A stretch of DNA of 53,511 nt from an uncultured bacterium (GCA_903861045.1 CAIOST010000360.1:1-53511), one strand, 5' to 3'; shown: positions 8,099-15,306, numbered from the stretch's first letter. Numbers and translations: made by a program. The notes: generated from the sequence alone by a model not told the origin.

Positions 8099-8290
8099 TA
8101 CCTTGGTGACCATGGGGGTCGTGGCGGCCGTCGCCCTGCGCAAGCGCCAGCTCGAAGGGCCATGCGAATGTCCCAGTGGATTCTGGCCGTGGCTGTTGTC
8201 GCCGCGGTTCCTTGCACGGTCGTCTGAATGGAAGGAAGGGATGTTTCCGGCACAACTGCCGAGGCTTCGGAAATGAGAGCGAAGACTAGC
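8099..8290 (-). pseudogene. Relic of a sigma paralogue (linker/anchor region)
   Basis: The stretch GTGGCTGTTGTCGCC, then GGAAGGAAGGGATGTTTCCGG and GCCGAGGCTTCGGA correspond, with substitutions and small deletions, to the conserved linker DNA of the three sigma genes. No sigma domains remain and no frame is open. It ends just before the operator of the AbiE-1 operon. Confidence 0.6.
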
Positions 8291-8306
8291 TACAGGCACG
8301 ATTGTC

Positions 8307-8354
8307 GCAGAATGTCCATTCGCTCTGGACATTCTGCACCTAAATCGCTATATT
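8307..8354 (+). promoter_or_regulatory. abiE-1 promoter with 12-bp inverted-repeat operator
   Basis: GCAGAATGTCCA (8307-8318) and TGGACATTCTGC (8326-8337) are exact complements with a seven-base centre. The right arm contains TGGACA (8326-8331), a one-mismatch -35 box, spaced 17 bases from TATATT (8349-8354), which ends nine bases before the ATG at 8364. AbiEi-type antitoxins are known to repress their own promoter through inverted repeats, so this is a strong operator candidate. Confidence 0.65.
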
Positions 8355-8363
8355 TCCACCGAC

Positions 8364-9014
8364 ATGACCATTATCATGGATATTCGCGATAGCGTACGCG
8401 CGGAAGTTCTGGACTACCAGCAACTGATGGCGTGTCTACAGGACTACGCCAAGCCGCGCGACCGGATCAGCGCCTTTCTGGCCGATGGCAGTCTGGTGCG
8501 TGTACGCAAGGGGCTGTATGTGTTCGGTGAACGTTACCGACGCACGCTTGTCAGCCGTGAAGTCCTGGCCAACCTGATCTATGGGCCTTCCTACATCAGC
8601 CTCGATTATGCGTTAAGTATCCACGGTCTGATCCCGGAGCGCGTCACGGAGGTAACCTGCATGACCGCCGGCGAAAAGCGGCGCTTCACAACGCCCTTCG
8701 GCGTCTTCTCCTACCGCCCGCTCTCCTTGCATCGCTATGCGCCGGGAATCGTATGGGCTGGAGAGGGCGAAGCCCGATACCTGATGGCCTCACCCGAGAA
8801 GGCGCTGCTGGACAAGGTCTGGGCTGATCCGCGCTTCCGCCCGATGAAGCAGCAGAATTTCGATTCCTATCTGTTCGCGGATCTTCGGGTGGAGGAAGAT
8901 CGCCTGGCCGCACTGGATCACGGCCGGATCGAGGCCATCGCCCAGGCATACTCCTCGCGAAAAGTCACCATGCTGGCCCGTTTTCTGACAAAGCGCTACC
9001 GGAGAGAAACATGA
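8364..9014 (+). CDS. abiEi: AbiEi-like antitoxin/transcriptional regulator (type IV TA, copy 1)
   Basis: A 216-residue protein with an N-terminal winged helix (LMACLQDYAKPRDRISAFLADGSLVRVRKGLYV) and the AbiEi C-terminal domain (YGPSYISLDYALSIHGLIPERV, TTPFGVFSYRPL, YLMASPEKALLDKVW). Family members regulate the operon and neutralise the partner nucleotidyltransferase without direct binding. The stop overlaps the start of the toxin gene as ATGA, so both are co-translated. No Shine-Dalgarno precedes ATG 8364, and the candidate -10 box lies only nine bases away, suggesting a leaderless message. Confidence 0.88.
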   Translation: MTIIMDIRDSVRAEVLDYQQLMACLQDYAKPRDRISAFLADGSLVRVRKGLYVFGERYRRTLVSREVLANLIYGPSYISLDYALSIHGLIPERVTEVTCMTAGEKRRFTTPFGVFSYRPLSLHRYAPGIVWAGEGEARYLMASPEKALLDKVWADPRFRPMKQQNFDSYLFADLRVEEDRLAALDHGRIEAIAQAYSSRKVTMLARFLTKRYRRET

Positions 9015-9868
9015 ATGACGCTATTCAGCAGATGATGGCACGTTACGCTTGCAAGACCCAGGACGACCACATCAACGCGTTACGGGAGATTCTCCAGCAA
9101 ATCGCCTTGCTCGGCCTCTGGCGCGGCAAGTTCTTCGAACATGCCGCATTCTATGGCGGCACGGCGCTGCGCGTGCTGTATGGCCTGGACCGGTATTCCG
9201 AAGATCTCGACTTCTCCCTCCTCAAGCCGTCCAAGACATTCTCGCTGGACACCTATGGCCAGACGCTGCGCCGTGAGATCGCGAGCTTCGGCTTCGAGGT
9301 ATCGTTTGAAGTCCGGCAGAAGACGGCTGATTCGGCCATCGAATCCGCCTTTCTCAAGGCCAATACCGCCGAACAGTTGATTGTCATTCACGCCACCCAC
9401 ACCGCGTTACACCGCCATCAGACATTGAAGATCAAGCTGGAGATCGATACCGATCCTCCGGCCGGGTTCGAGACGGAGAGCCGGACCGTGCTCCTGCCGA
9501 CACCGTTTGCCGTACGCGTGTACCGTCGTCCGGATCTCTTTGCCGGGAAGATGCACGCGATCCTCTGCCGGAAATGGCAGAGCCGGGTCAAGGGGCGCGA
9601 CTGGTACGACCTGGTCTGGTATATCAGCCGTCATCCGCAACTGCATCTGAGCCACTTGGAAGCGCGTATGCGCGCTTCGGGCGACTGGACCGGCGACGCG
9701 AGCCTCACCCGCGCCGACCTGTTCAACCGCCTACGCGCCACCATTGCCGAACTGGACGTCGCCCAGGTGCGGCAGGAAACGAGCCGCTTCATCCGCGATC
9801 CGTCCACGCTGGCAATCTGGTCACCGGAATTCTTCAAGGAGATCACGGAGAAGATCGAGACGGTGTGA
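9011..9868 (+). CDS. abiEii: AbiEii-like nucleotidyltransferase toxin (copy 1)
   Basis: A DNA polymerase beta-type nucleotidyltransferase of 285 residues. The family motifs are clear: AAFYGGTALRVLYGL (glycine-rich GGT site), RYSEDLDFSL (the metal-binding D-x-D), KIKLEIDTDPPAG, FAGKMHAIL and VKGRDWYDLVWYI. Characterised relatives block growth by adding nucleotides to tRNA or otherwise targeting nucleotides, and the AbiE pair can abort phage infection. Its gene overlaps the antitoxin by four bases and is followed after 55 bases by the convergent 3' end of sigma paralogue 3. Confidence 0.88.
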   Translation: MNDAIQQMMARYACKTQDDHINALREILQQIALLGLWRGKFFEHAAFYGGTALRVLYGLDRYSEDLDFSLLKPSKTFSLDTYGQTLRREIASFGFEVSFEVRQKTADSAIESAFLKANTAEQLIVIHATHTALHRHQTLKIKLEIDTDPPAGFETESRTVLLPTPFAVRVYRRPDLFAGKMHAILCRKWQSRVKGRDWYDLVWYISRHPQLHLSHLEARMRASGDWTGDASLTRADLFNRLRATIAELDVAQVRQETSRFIRDPSTLAIWSPEFFKEITEKIETV

Positions 9869-9923
9869 GGCGGATAGACATGTGCGTACGTGCGTGAGTA
9901 TGTAGGTCAGGCCGAAGCATGCC

Positions 9924-10577
9924 CTACATGGACACCGTTACGTCTATGTTGCCTTCCTCTTCTTTCCCGACACAAACGCAAATTTTGGCCACGCTCTTAT
10001 CAAGCCGAATTTCTTGCTCTCTTTTTTCTTCAGCCGGGAGCGTTATCCAGTCCACAAACCGTACTTCGCCCGCAACAAGTTCTTTCATTTTCGCAGGGTC
10101 GATCGGAACTACCTGTAAGTCAACTGGCATGCCGTCAGGACTAGAGAACTTCTGCAACTTCACTCTTACCGTGAAATTTGTTTCCGAGGTCTTCTTCATA
10201 GTCGCGCCCTTGTCTGCCTCATTAGCCACCGCCGGCTGTTCCGCCGCCTTGCGTTGCGCCGCCACTTCCTGCGCCACGATCGCGGCACCGCCCACCACCA
10301 CCACCACCACCGCCGCCGCGGCCACCGCCGCCACCATCTTGACTTTTGCTATGAACATGGCCTTCATCGCTCCCTTCGCCAGCATTGCTGCTGTTGATGA
10401 GGCGGTCGTGGCCGTGGCGGATGTCGACACGGCAGTCTTCACGGTCGCCAGGATGGAAGGAAGGAGTGTTTCCGGTACCGCTGTCGAGGCTTCGGAGGTG
10501 AGCAGGCCGGCGAGCGCCACGCCGCTGAGCGCGACGCCGCGCTTGGCCAGACGTGCGCAGTTTGGCGATACCGTCAC
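9924..10577 (-). pseudogene. Sigma paralogue 3, linker, anchor and tail (after frameshift)
   Basis: From about 10560 downward this frame carries RLAKRGVALSGVALAGLLTS, the conserved linker, a long hydrophobic anchor (VAAVAAAAVVVVVVGGAAIVAQEV) and a short tail of about 95 residues of unknown fold (TNFTVRVKLQKFSSPDGMPV, CVCVGKEEEGNIDVTVSM). Compared with the other paralogues the DNA lacks two bases in the GCGTTGCCGCAG stretch near 10555-10562, which separates it from the sigma domains encoded at 10222-11097. The short tail differs from the tails of paralogues 1 and 2. Confidence 0.7.
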
Positions 10578-11097
10578 TAGCGCGCCACTTCAGGGTGCCA
10601 ACCGTGCAACCGGCCAACGGCGCTGCGACCTCCTGACTGTGATTCTGCAAGTATCTCAGAATCACCGCCTGCCGGTATCGTTCCGGCAGACTCAGCAACG
10701 CGGCATCCACGAGTCCGAACACAGCGGGATCGAACTCTTCGGCCGACGGCGATCCGAAATTCTGAATCGCCTCGTCTTCCGCGTATGTGTCTTCACGCCT
10801 GACTCGGTGCATGCGCTTCCTCACGGTTTCGGCTGCCACATGATGCGCCACCCGGTACAGCCACGCGGAGAGATCGTTTTTGCGTAAGCCGCCGGCCTTC
10901 CGCGCCAGGACCACGAAGACCGCCTGCGAAGCGTCCTCGGCTTCGTGCGCATCTTTTAGCATTCGATGACAGGCCCGGTACACCATCGCACCGTGCCGTT
11001 TCATCAATTCGCCGAATGCCGTATCGTCCTGACGAGACGAATAGGCATCGAGCAATTCCGCGTCTGTCAGGGTCTGCATAGCGTAACAGCGTACCAA
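10222..11097 (-). pseudogene. Sigma paralogue 3, ECF sigma domains (before frameshift)
   Basis: From ATG 11079 (MQTLTDAELLDAYSS, matching MQTMTDTELLEAYSS of paralogue 1) the frame encodes ECF regions 2 and 4 (EAEDASQAVFVVLARKAGGL, LPERYRQAVILRYLQNHSQ) up to DGIAKLR near 10560. After that the frame shifts and the glycine-rich end of this ORF is only the anchor DNA read in the wrong frame. With 9924-10577 it makes one broken gene. The intact sigma domains could still give a soluble, unanchored factor. Confidence 0.75.
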
Positions 11098-11117
11098 AGC
11101 ACTCCTTCCTTCTACAA
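11088..11117 (-). promoter_or_regulatory. Putative promoter of sigma paralogue 3
   Basis: Minus strand: TTGTAG (11112-11117), 18 bases, TACGCT (11088-11093), eight bases to ATG 11079. The upstream string CTGCAGGCCTATTG parallels that of paralogue 1 and of the relic at 15743. No Shine-Dalgarno is seen. Confidence 0.45.
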
Positions 11118-11204
11118 TAGGCCTGCAGTGGAAAGCGATTCGTTGGAAAAAAGGAGGGGGATTCGATTACTTTGTGGTTGAATATGCATGCCAATCCCGT
11201 TTTC

Positions 11205-11241
11205 TATTTGCAATAGATAACACTTATGATATGTTTCGCAT
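11205..11241 (+). promoter_or_regulatory. Putative abiE-2 promoter region
   Basis: TATGAT (11225-11230) lies 11 bases before ATG 11242; a good -35 box is not evident. Two small inverted repeats, CTATTtgcAATAG (11205-11217) and ATATGtttcgCATAT just before the start codon, could be regulator sites. There is no Shine-Dalgarno. Confidence 0.35.
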
Positions 11242-11883
11242 ATGAACTTAGGTGATATTGTCCGGATTGTCGGGGAACTGCCGTGCTTCGATTTGGCGCT
11301 GCTGACGCAGGCGTTCGATGACCGTCGGGAGGGAATCCGGGTGCAACTTTCGCGCTGGATGAAGCAGGGCAAGGTTATCGGACTCCGGCGTGGCATGTAT
11401 GCGCTCGCCGAGCCCTACCGACGCGCGACGCCGAATCCAGCCGTGCTCGCCGGCCGCCTGTACCGGCCGTCCTACCTCAGCGGGTTGTGGGCGCTGGGAC
11501 ACTACGACCTGATTCCGGAACGAGTCGTCAGGTTCACCAGTGTGACGCCACGCGTCCCAAGCCGCTTCGAGAATCCCTTCGGCGTCTTCGACTACCGTAA
11601 CATCAAGCAGGCCTGTTTCTTCGGATTTGCGTCAACCGGCGTTGCGGGTCAGGATTTCTTTGTCGCCGAACCCGAGAAAGCGTTGCTGGATCATTGGCAC
11701 CTGACCGAGGGGGAGTGGACCACGGAACGTATCGATGAGATGCGCTATCAGCATGTCGCTCGGGTTGACGCGGAACGTCTCGGGCGTTACGCGCAACGGT
11801 TTCAAAGTCCGCGCCTGGACCGGGCCGTCCAACGGTGGCTTCGAATGGCGGGTGATGCAGAGGAAGGAACGGTGGCGCTATGA
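11242..11883 (+). CDS. abiEi: AbiEi-like antitoxin/transcriptional regulator (copy 2)
   Basis: A 213-residue AbiEi homologue with the winged-helix start (ALLTQAFDDRREGIRVQLSRWMKQGKVIGLRRGMY) and the C-terminal signature (YRPSYLSGLWALGHYDLIPERV, ENPFGVFDYRNI, FVAEPEKALLDHW). It is clearly diverged from copy 1 in sequence but has the same order, length and ATGA overlap with its toxin, so the two operons were acquired separately or duplicated long ago. It starts 163 bases from the divergent sigma paralogue 3. Confidence 0.88.
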   Translation: MNLGDIVRIVGELPCFDLALLTQAFDDRREGIRVQLSRWMKQGKVIGLRRGMYALAEPYRRATPNPAVLAGRLYRPSYLSGLWALGHYDLIPERVVRFTSVTPRVPSRFENPFGVFDYRNIKQACFFGFASTGVAGQDFFVAEPEKALLDHWHLTEGEWTTERIDEMRYQHVARVDAERLGRYAQRFQSPRLDRAVQRWLRMAGDAEEGTVAL

Positions 11884-12674
11884 AAGAGGAAGCCTTGGCC
11901 TTGGTTCGGGGTGTACCAGATCCGGTGCAAGCCCTGAACCGACTCCGGGAATACCTTCAGGCTTTTGTGTTACGGTCGTTCCACGAAAGCGAGGCGTTCC
12001 GGCCGCTGGCCTTTGTCGGCGGAACAGCGCTGCGTTTCCTGCATGGTTTGCCGCGATTCTCCGAGGACCTCGATTTCTCGCTTGTTTCCATCGATGGCTA
12101 TGCGGGAAAGGAATGGATGGCCAAGGTGAAACGTGACTTGACGCTCGCCGGGTTCGCCCCGGAGGTGACCTGGAATGACCGCAAAGTTGTGCATACAGGC
12201 TGGGTTCGCGTGGCCGACATCCTGCATGAGGCGGGTCTGTCGGCCATGCCGACGGAGAAACTGGCCATCAAGGTAGAAATCGACACCCGGCCGCCGGCGG
12301 GTGGGAGCTGCGAACGACGGATCGTCACGCGCTACGTGACCTTCCTGCTCCAGCACTACGACCTGCCATCGCTCCTGGCCGGGAAACTGCACGCCGTCAT
12401 CACCCGCAAGTATGCCAAGGGGCGGGACTGGTACGATCTCATGTGGTATCTCTCGCAACGCCCGCCGGTGGCCCCGAACCTGCCATTGTTACAGGCGCTC
12501 GACCAGACGCAAGGAGCCGGACGTCGCGATGCTCTGGCCTGGAAGCAACTGGTGCAAGCACGGTTGACGGCCTTGGACATGCGGGCGGTCAGCGAGGATG
12601 TCGGTCCCTTCCTCGAACGGCCTAAGGACGCAGCGTTGCTGATGCGTGACAACCTGGCGGCGCTGCTGGGGTGA
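11880..12674 (+). CDS. abiEii: AbiEii-like nucleotidyltransferase toxin (copy 2)
   Basis: A 264-residue nucleotidyltransferase with FVGGTALRFLHGLPRFSEDL (glycine site and first acidic residue), the DLDFSL pair, KLAIKVEIDTRPPAGG, LLAGKLHAVITRKYAKGRDW and YDLMWYLSQ. These are the same motifs as copy 1 in a different sequence background. Translation is coupled to the antitoxin. Downstream lies a relic of a sigma gene on the other strand. Confidence 0.88.
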   Translation: MKEEALALVRGVPDPVQALNRLREYLQAFVLRSFHESEAFRPLAFVGGTALRFLHGLPRFSEDLDFSLVSIDGYAGKEWMAKVKRDLTLAGFAPEVTWNDRKVVHTGWVRVADILHEAGLSAMPTEKLAIKVEIDTRPPAGGSCERRIVTRYVTFLLQHYDLPSLLAGKLHAVITRKYAKGRDWYDLMWYLSQRPPVAPNLPLLQALDQTQGAGRRDALAWKQLVQARLTALDMRAVSEDVGPFLERPKDAALLMRDNLAALLG

Positions 12675-12699
12675 GAGAAGGGGTAAGGCTGTATTGCCA

Positions 12700-12930
12700 C
12701 CGCCATTCTCCAAGCCATGCGTACATCCCAAACCCAACCCGCGCAGGTAGCGCAGGATCACCGCTTCGCGGAAGATGGCTGGAATGGCATGCAGTTCGAC
12801 GTCCACCTGCCGCAGCACAGCATCCGTGTCAACATCCGACACGTCTATTGTCAGCCTCTGCTGCCAACCGGCGGCATCTTCCTGACGCCGTTCGCGATCC
12901 GATCGCTGCCGCAAAGCCTGCACATGAACA
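12700..12930 (-). pseudogene. Relic of an ECF sigma gene (inter-domain and region 4 start)
   Basis: The minus strand reads QALRQRSDRERRQEDAAG, then HAIPAIFREAVILRYLRGLG, the typical lead into sigma region 4 of this family (compare LPERYREAVILRYLQ). Neither region 2 nor the rest of region 4 is present and the frame then runs into the abiEii-2 gene. It marks another sigma locus next to the Fic gene. Confidence 0.65.
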
Positions 12931-13049
12931 ATCTACCAGAAACAACGATTCCTTCCATACCTATGCTCACAAGATTACGCAAAAGGTTCGCGGAAAATTA
13001 TACCCGTCATTGGCCCATCAACTTCCATCGGGCCTCCGCTCGTAACGCA

Positions 13050-13107
13050 GCAGTTTGCATTAAGGCGTAATCGCGGCGGGTCCGGCGGCCCCGCCCTACC
13101 AGAAACC
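13050..13107 (-). repeat. 58-bp dispersed repeat, copy A
   Basis: Reverse complement of the segment 35323-35380: 50 of 58 positions agree by my hand alignment, with no gaps. It contains GGGCGGGGCCGCCGGACCC-type GC-rich sequence ending in CTACCAGAAACC. No coding function is evident; it behaves like a REP-type intergenic repeat. Confidence 0.7.
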
Positions 13108-13203
13108 TGCCTTGTACCGGAAATGAAAGCATTCACACGGTTATCTCTCAAGTCGGAAGGGAACGTCATCCCATAGAAGATCAGTTCAACGTACAAAAGA
13201 ACA

Positions 13204-13317
13204 ACGGCGCCGGGCTCGGGCACGTCTTTTGCGCGAAGAAAAATGCCAGCCAGAACTACTACACCATTGCGAATTCTATGATAGGGCGCGCAAACGCCGT
13301 CCCGAGCCCGGCGCCGT
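13204..13317. repeat. Long imperfect inverted repeat
   Basis: Arms 13204-13235 and 13287-13317 pair over ACGGCGCCGGGCTCGGG (17 exact) and TTTGCGCG (8 exact) with a small mismatch between, around a 51-base loop. It could fold as a large RNA hairpin or be the ends of a small non-autonomous element. No ORF is inside. Confidence 0.65.
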
Positions 13318-13404
13318 CCTATTTCAATGCCATAACCAGTGTGATTCCCTATCGCACTGGGCAACCCGGCGCGCCTGCTCTTGGCGTGCCCCGCAGAAAA
13401 ATAT

Positions 13405-13450
13405 CGGTTCCGAATAGGGGCGGCCGGTCGGCCGCCCCTATTCGGAACCG
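13405..13450. repeat. 46-bp hairpin with 22-bp perfect arms
   Basis: Left arm CGGTTCCGAATAGGGGCGGC (first 20 bases) plus CG is followed by GT and the exact complement. It sits just upstream of the Fic promoter and is GC-rich in its inner half; it has no T-run on either side. Confidence 0.8.
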
Positions 13451-13455
13451 CCGTC

Positions 13456-13500
13456 GTAACGACTTATCGCTTGAAAAGTGTTAATTTAAGTCGTTACAAT
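13456..13500 (+). promoter_or_regulatory. fic promoter flanked by GTAACGACTT inverted repeat
   Basis: TTGAAA (13471-13476) and TACAAT (13495-13500) are 18 bases apart. GTAACGACTT (13456-13465) and its exact complement AAGTCGTTAC (13488-13497) bracket the -35 box and overlap the -10 box, as expected for a repressor site. An AAAGGTGG Shine-Dalgarno precedes ATG 13531. Confidence 0.55.
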
Positions 13501-13530
13501 AAGGTCTGTTGCGCTAAAAAGGTGGTTACA

Positions 13531-14550
13531 ATGCCTGGAAAACCATTTCAATCCATGCTGCTTCCTTATGAGGAAGAGATCTTTGCTTTGCTGGATGCTG
13601 GCAGGAGTTTCCGTGAAACGGCTGCTGTATTGAACAAGGCGCATGGCTTGTCGGTCACGCACAACGCGGTTTTTTCATTTACCAAAAGCCGGCGCAGGCA
13701 GCGCGGATTTCGTCTCTTTTACGAGGGGCTCTCGCCAGATATCCGTGATCATCTCCTGAAGCAGGTTGCGGCGGTCTGGACGCATGACTCCACGGCCATT
13801 GAAGGTAATACCCTGACGCTGGGCGAAACCCTCAAGGTGCTGGAACTAGGCTTAACGATCAGCGGCAAACCCCTGCGGGAGCATCAGGAAGTTTACGGAC
13901 ATGCCCGGGCCATTGACCTCATCTACCGGATGCTTCGTCGTCCGGAGGTTACGCCGGAGGATCTGTTCGACCTGCATCGCGCGGTCATGCAAGCTTCGGC
14001 GGTGGATGCCCTCAATCCCGTCGGAAACTGGAAGCAGGCCAACAACGGCACCACAGGCGTGGCCAATGGCAAGATCGTCTACATGGAGTACGCCGACCCG
14101 CTGGACGTGCCGCACCTGATGAAGCGCTGGTTGCATGAATTCAACCGCGCACTGCAAGCGATGCGCCGGCCCGAGGACGCCATCCACGCGTATGTCATGG
14201 CGCACATGGGATTCGTGCGCATTCACCCCTTCTTCGACGGCAATGGCCGCGTAGCCCGGCTGGTAGCCAACATTCCCGTCCTGAAGGGTGGCCATCCCCC
14301 GATTGTTGTCCCCAAGGAACGACGCAGCGACTACATTGATTTGCTTTGGGAGTATCAGAACGCGGTTGGCAAGATCAACCGCGATTCGCCATTCGTACCA
14401 CCACATCCGGCTGTCGAACGTCTCATAGTTCTTCTGCGGACCGAATGGCAACACACCCTCGCGCCGATTACGGCCGCCCGCCAACGCGAAGCGGAACGAC
14501 ACGCCGACTCGGCGAAGATTTCTCCGCAGATTTCACAGATTAACGCATAG
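13531..14550 (+). CDS. fic: Fic family protein with N-terminal helix-turn-helix
   Basis: A 339-residue protein. The first 60 residues resemble a DNA-binding helix-turn-helix (EIFALLDAGRSFRETAAVLN, then SVTHNAVFSFTKSRRR). The central Fic core has the catalytic motif HPFFDGNGRVARLV and, upstream, the auto-inhibitory motif STAIEGNT typical of Fic proteins that carry their own inhibitory helix. Fic enzymes transfer AMP or other nucleotide groups to target proteins. ATG 13531 is chosen over the track start because it follows a promoter and Shine-Dalgarno and begins the recognisable domain. No separate antitoxin gene is adjacent, consistent with self-inhibition; the helix-turn-helix may bind the operator just upstream. 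Confidence 0.87.
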   Translation: MPGKPFQSMLLPYEEEIFALLDAGRSFRETAAVLNKAHGLSVTHNAVFSFTKSRRRQRGFRLFYEGLSPDIRDHLLKQVAAVWTHDSTAIEGNTLTLGETLKVLELGLTISGKPLREHQEVYGHARAIDLIYRMLRRPEVTPEDLFDLHRAVMQASAVDALNPVGNWKQANNGTTGVANGKIVYMEYADPLDVPHLMKRWLHEFNRALQAMRRPEDAIHAYVMAHMGFVRIHPFFDGNGRVARLVANIPVLKGGHPPIVVPKERRSDYIDLLWEYQNAVGKINRDSPFVPPHPAVERLIVLLRTEWQHTLAPITAARQREAERHADSAKISPQISQINA

Positions 14551-14702
14551 ACGCGCACGGGTTACGAAGAGGTACTCGTCCACCGTACGCGTCGTCGTAA
14601 GGAGTTGATTGAATCGGTACGCAAGTAGAGCCGAAGGATGACGAAGTGAATTTCGTCTTTTGCGTTTATCGCGCCTGCTACTTTGCGCCTTGTCCTTCCG
14701 CA
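14551..14702. other. Short gap with a possible coding remnant
   Basis: After the fic stop, one plus-strand frame reads EVLVHRTRRRKELIESVRK to a stop near 14628, which looks like a protein C-terminus but is too short to identify. Nothing else is evident. Confidence 0.2.
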
Positions 14703-14945
14703 TCACCCCTGGCCCCCCCGCCTGAGCGTCCCATGCTCTGTCCCGCCTGTCGGCGACAGGACGCCTTCTTTCACCAATGTGTCGTCAGCTGCCGGCGTCA
14801 GCTTCACCGGAAGAAACGAGCCGCCTTTACGAATCTGCTCCATCTGGTACTGCATGAGGAACTTGTCCAAGTCCGCGGGGGCGGCGGTTTCGGCCGCCAC
14901 GAGATGCGCCACCCGATACACGCCTTCCTTCACAAACAAACTCCG
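14703..14945 (-). pseudogene. Relic of a sigma paralogue (YRVAHLVAAET segment)
   Basis: The minus strand contains VYRVAHLVAAETAAP, the end of sigma region 2 in this family, fused directly to an unrelated segment (DKFLMQYQMEQIRKGGSFLP). The next upstream bases repeat the CTTCCTTCACAAACAAACTCCG string found before sigma paralogue 2. The segment between the promoter-proximal string and YRVAH has been deleted. A small CCTGTCGgCGACAGG hairpin lies inside, near 14746. Confidence 0.6.
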
Positions 14946-14984
14946 CAGTCAGGCCGAATACCTCGCATAAAAATGCGATCGGTC

Positions 14985-15033
14985 TTGACTATCGCCCAGT
15001 AATACGTATGATGCTTTTTATCTTATACGTATT
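14985..15033 (+). promoter_or_regulatory. Promoter and ATACGTAT boxes of the RHH/PIN operon
   Basis: TTGACT (14985-14990) and TATGAT (15007-15012) are 16 bases apart. AATACGTAT (15001-15009) and ATACGTATT (15025-15033) are exact complements; each contains the self-palindrome ATACGTAT. They overlap the -10 box and the transcript start, a typical autorepression layout for ribbon-helix-helix antitoxins. GGGAGG follows as Shine-Dalgarno. Confidence 0.6.
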
Positions 15034-15045
15034 GGGAGGCATGAC

Positions 15046-15306
15046 ATGGCAACGGCAAAACTCACGCTCAGCGCGAATGCGGATCTGATCGCGGACGCCA
15101 AGACCGTCGCGGCCCAAAGGAAGACCAGCGTTTCGGCCATGGTTTCCGGTTTCCTGCGGTCGGTATCCCGGCCTGAAGCTGATCCGTCATTGTCGCTGGG
15201 ACCGATCACGCGCCGGGCTTCCGGCATCGTCAAACTGCCGGCCGGACAATCCGACAAGGAGCTGCTCGGCGATGCACTGGCGACCAAGTACGGAGCCGCA
15301 CGGTGA
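15046..15306 (+). CDS. DUF6364/VapB-like antitoxin
   Basis: An 86-residue protein that starts with a ribbon-helix-helix-like segment (AKLTLSANADLIADAKTVAA, KTSVSAMVSGFLRSV), as in small DNA-binding antitoxins, and ends with a probably unstructured, toxin-binding tail. It is the first gene of a two-gene operon and overlaps the PIN toxin start by four bases (GTGA). It is expected to bind the ATACGTAT boxes upstream and to neutralise the neighbouring nuclease. Confidence 0.8.
   Translation: MATAKLTLSANADLIADAKTVAAQRKTSVSAMVSGFLRSVSRPEADPSLSLGPITRRASGIVKLPAGQSDKELLGDALATKYGAAR

Noticed and set aside
10222-10555. Glycine-rich C-terminus of the sigma-3 ORF (GGGGGRGGGGGGGGG)
   Set aside because: It is the alanine/valine-rich membrane anchor read in the wrong frame after a two-base deletion.
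13050-13450. Integron attC-like sites
   Set aside because: The palindromes lack the bipartite attC pattern and no integrase gene is present.
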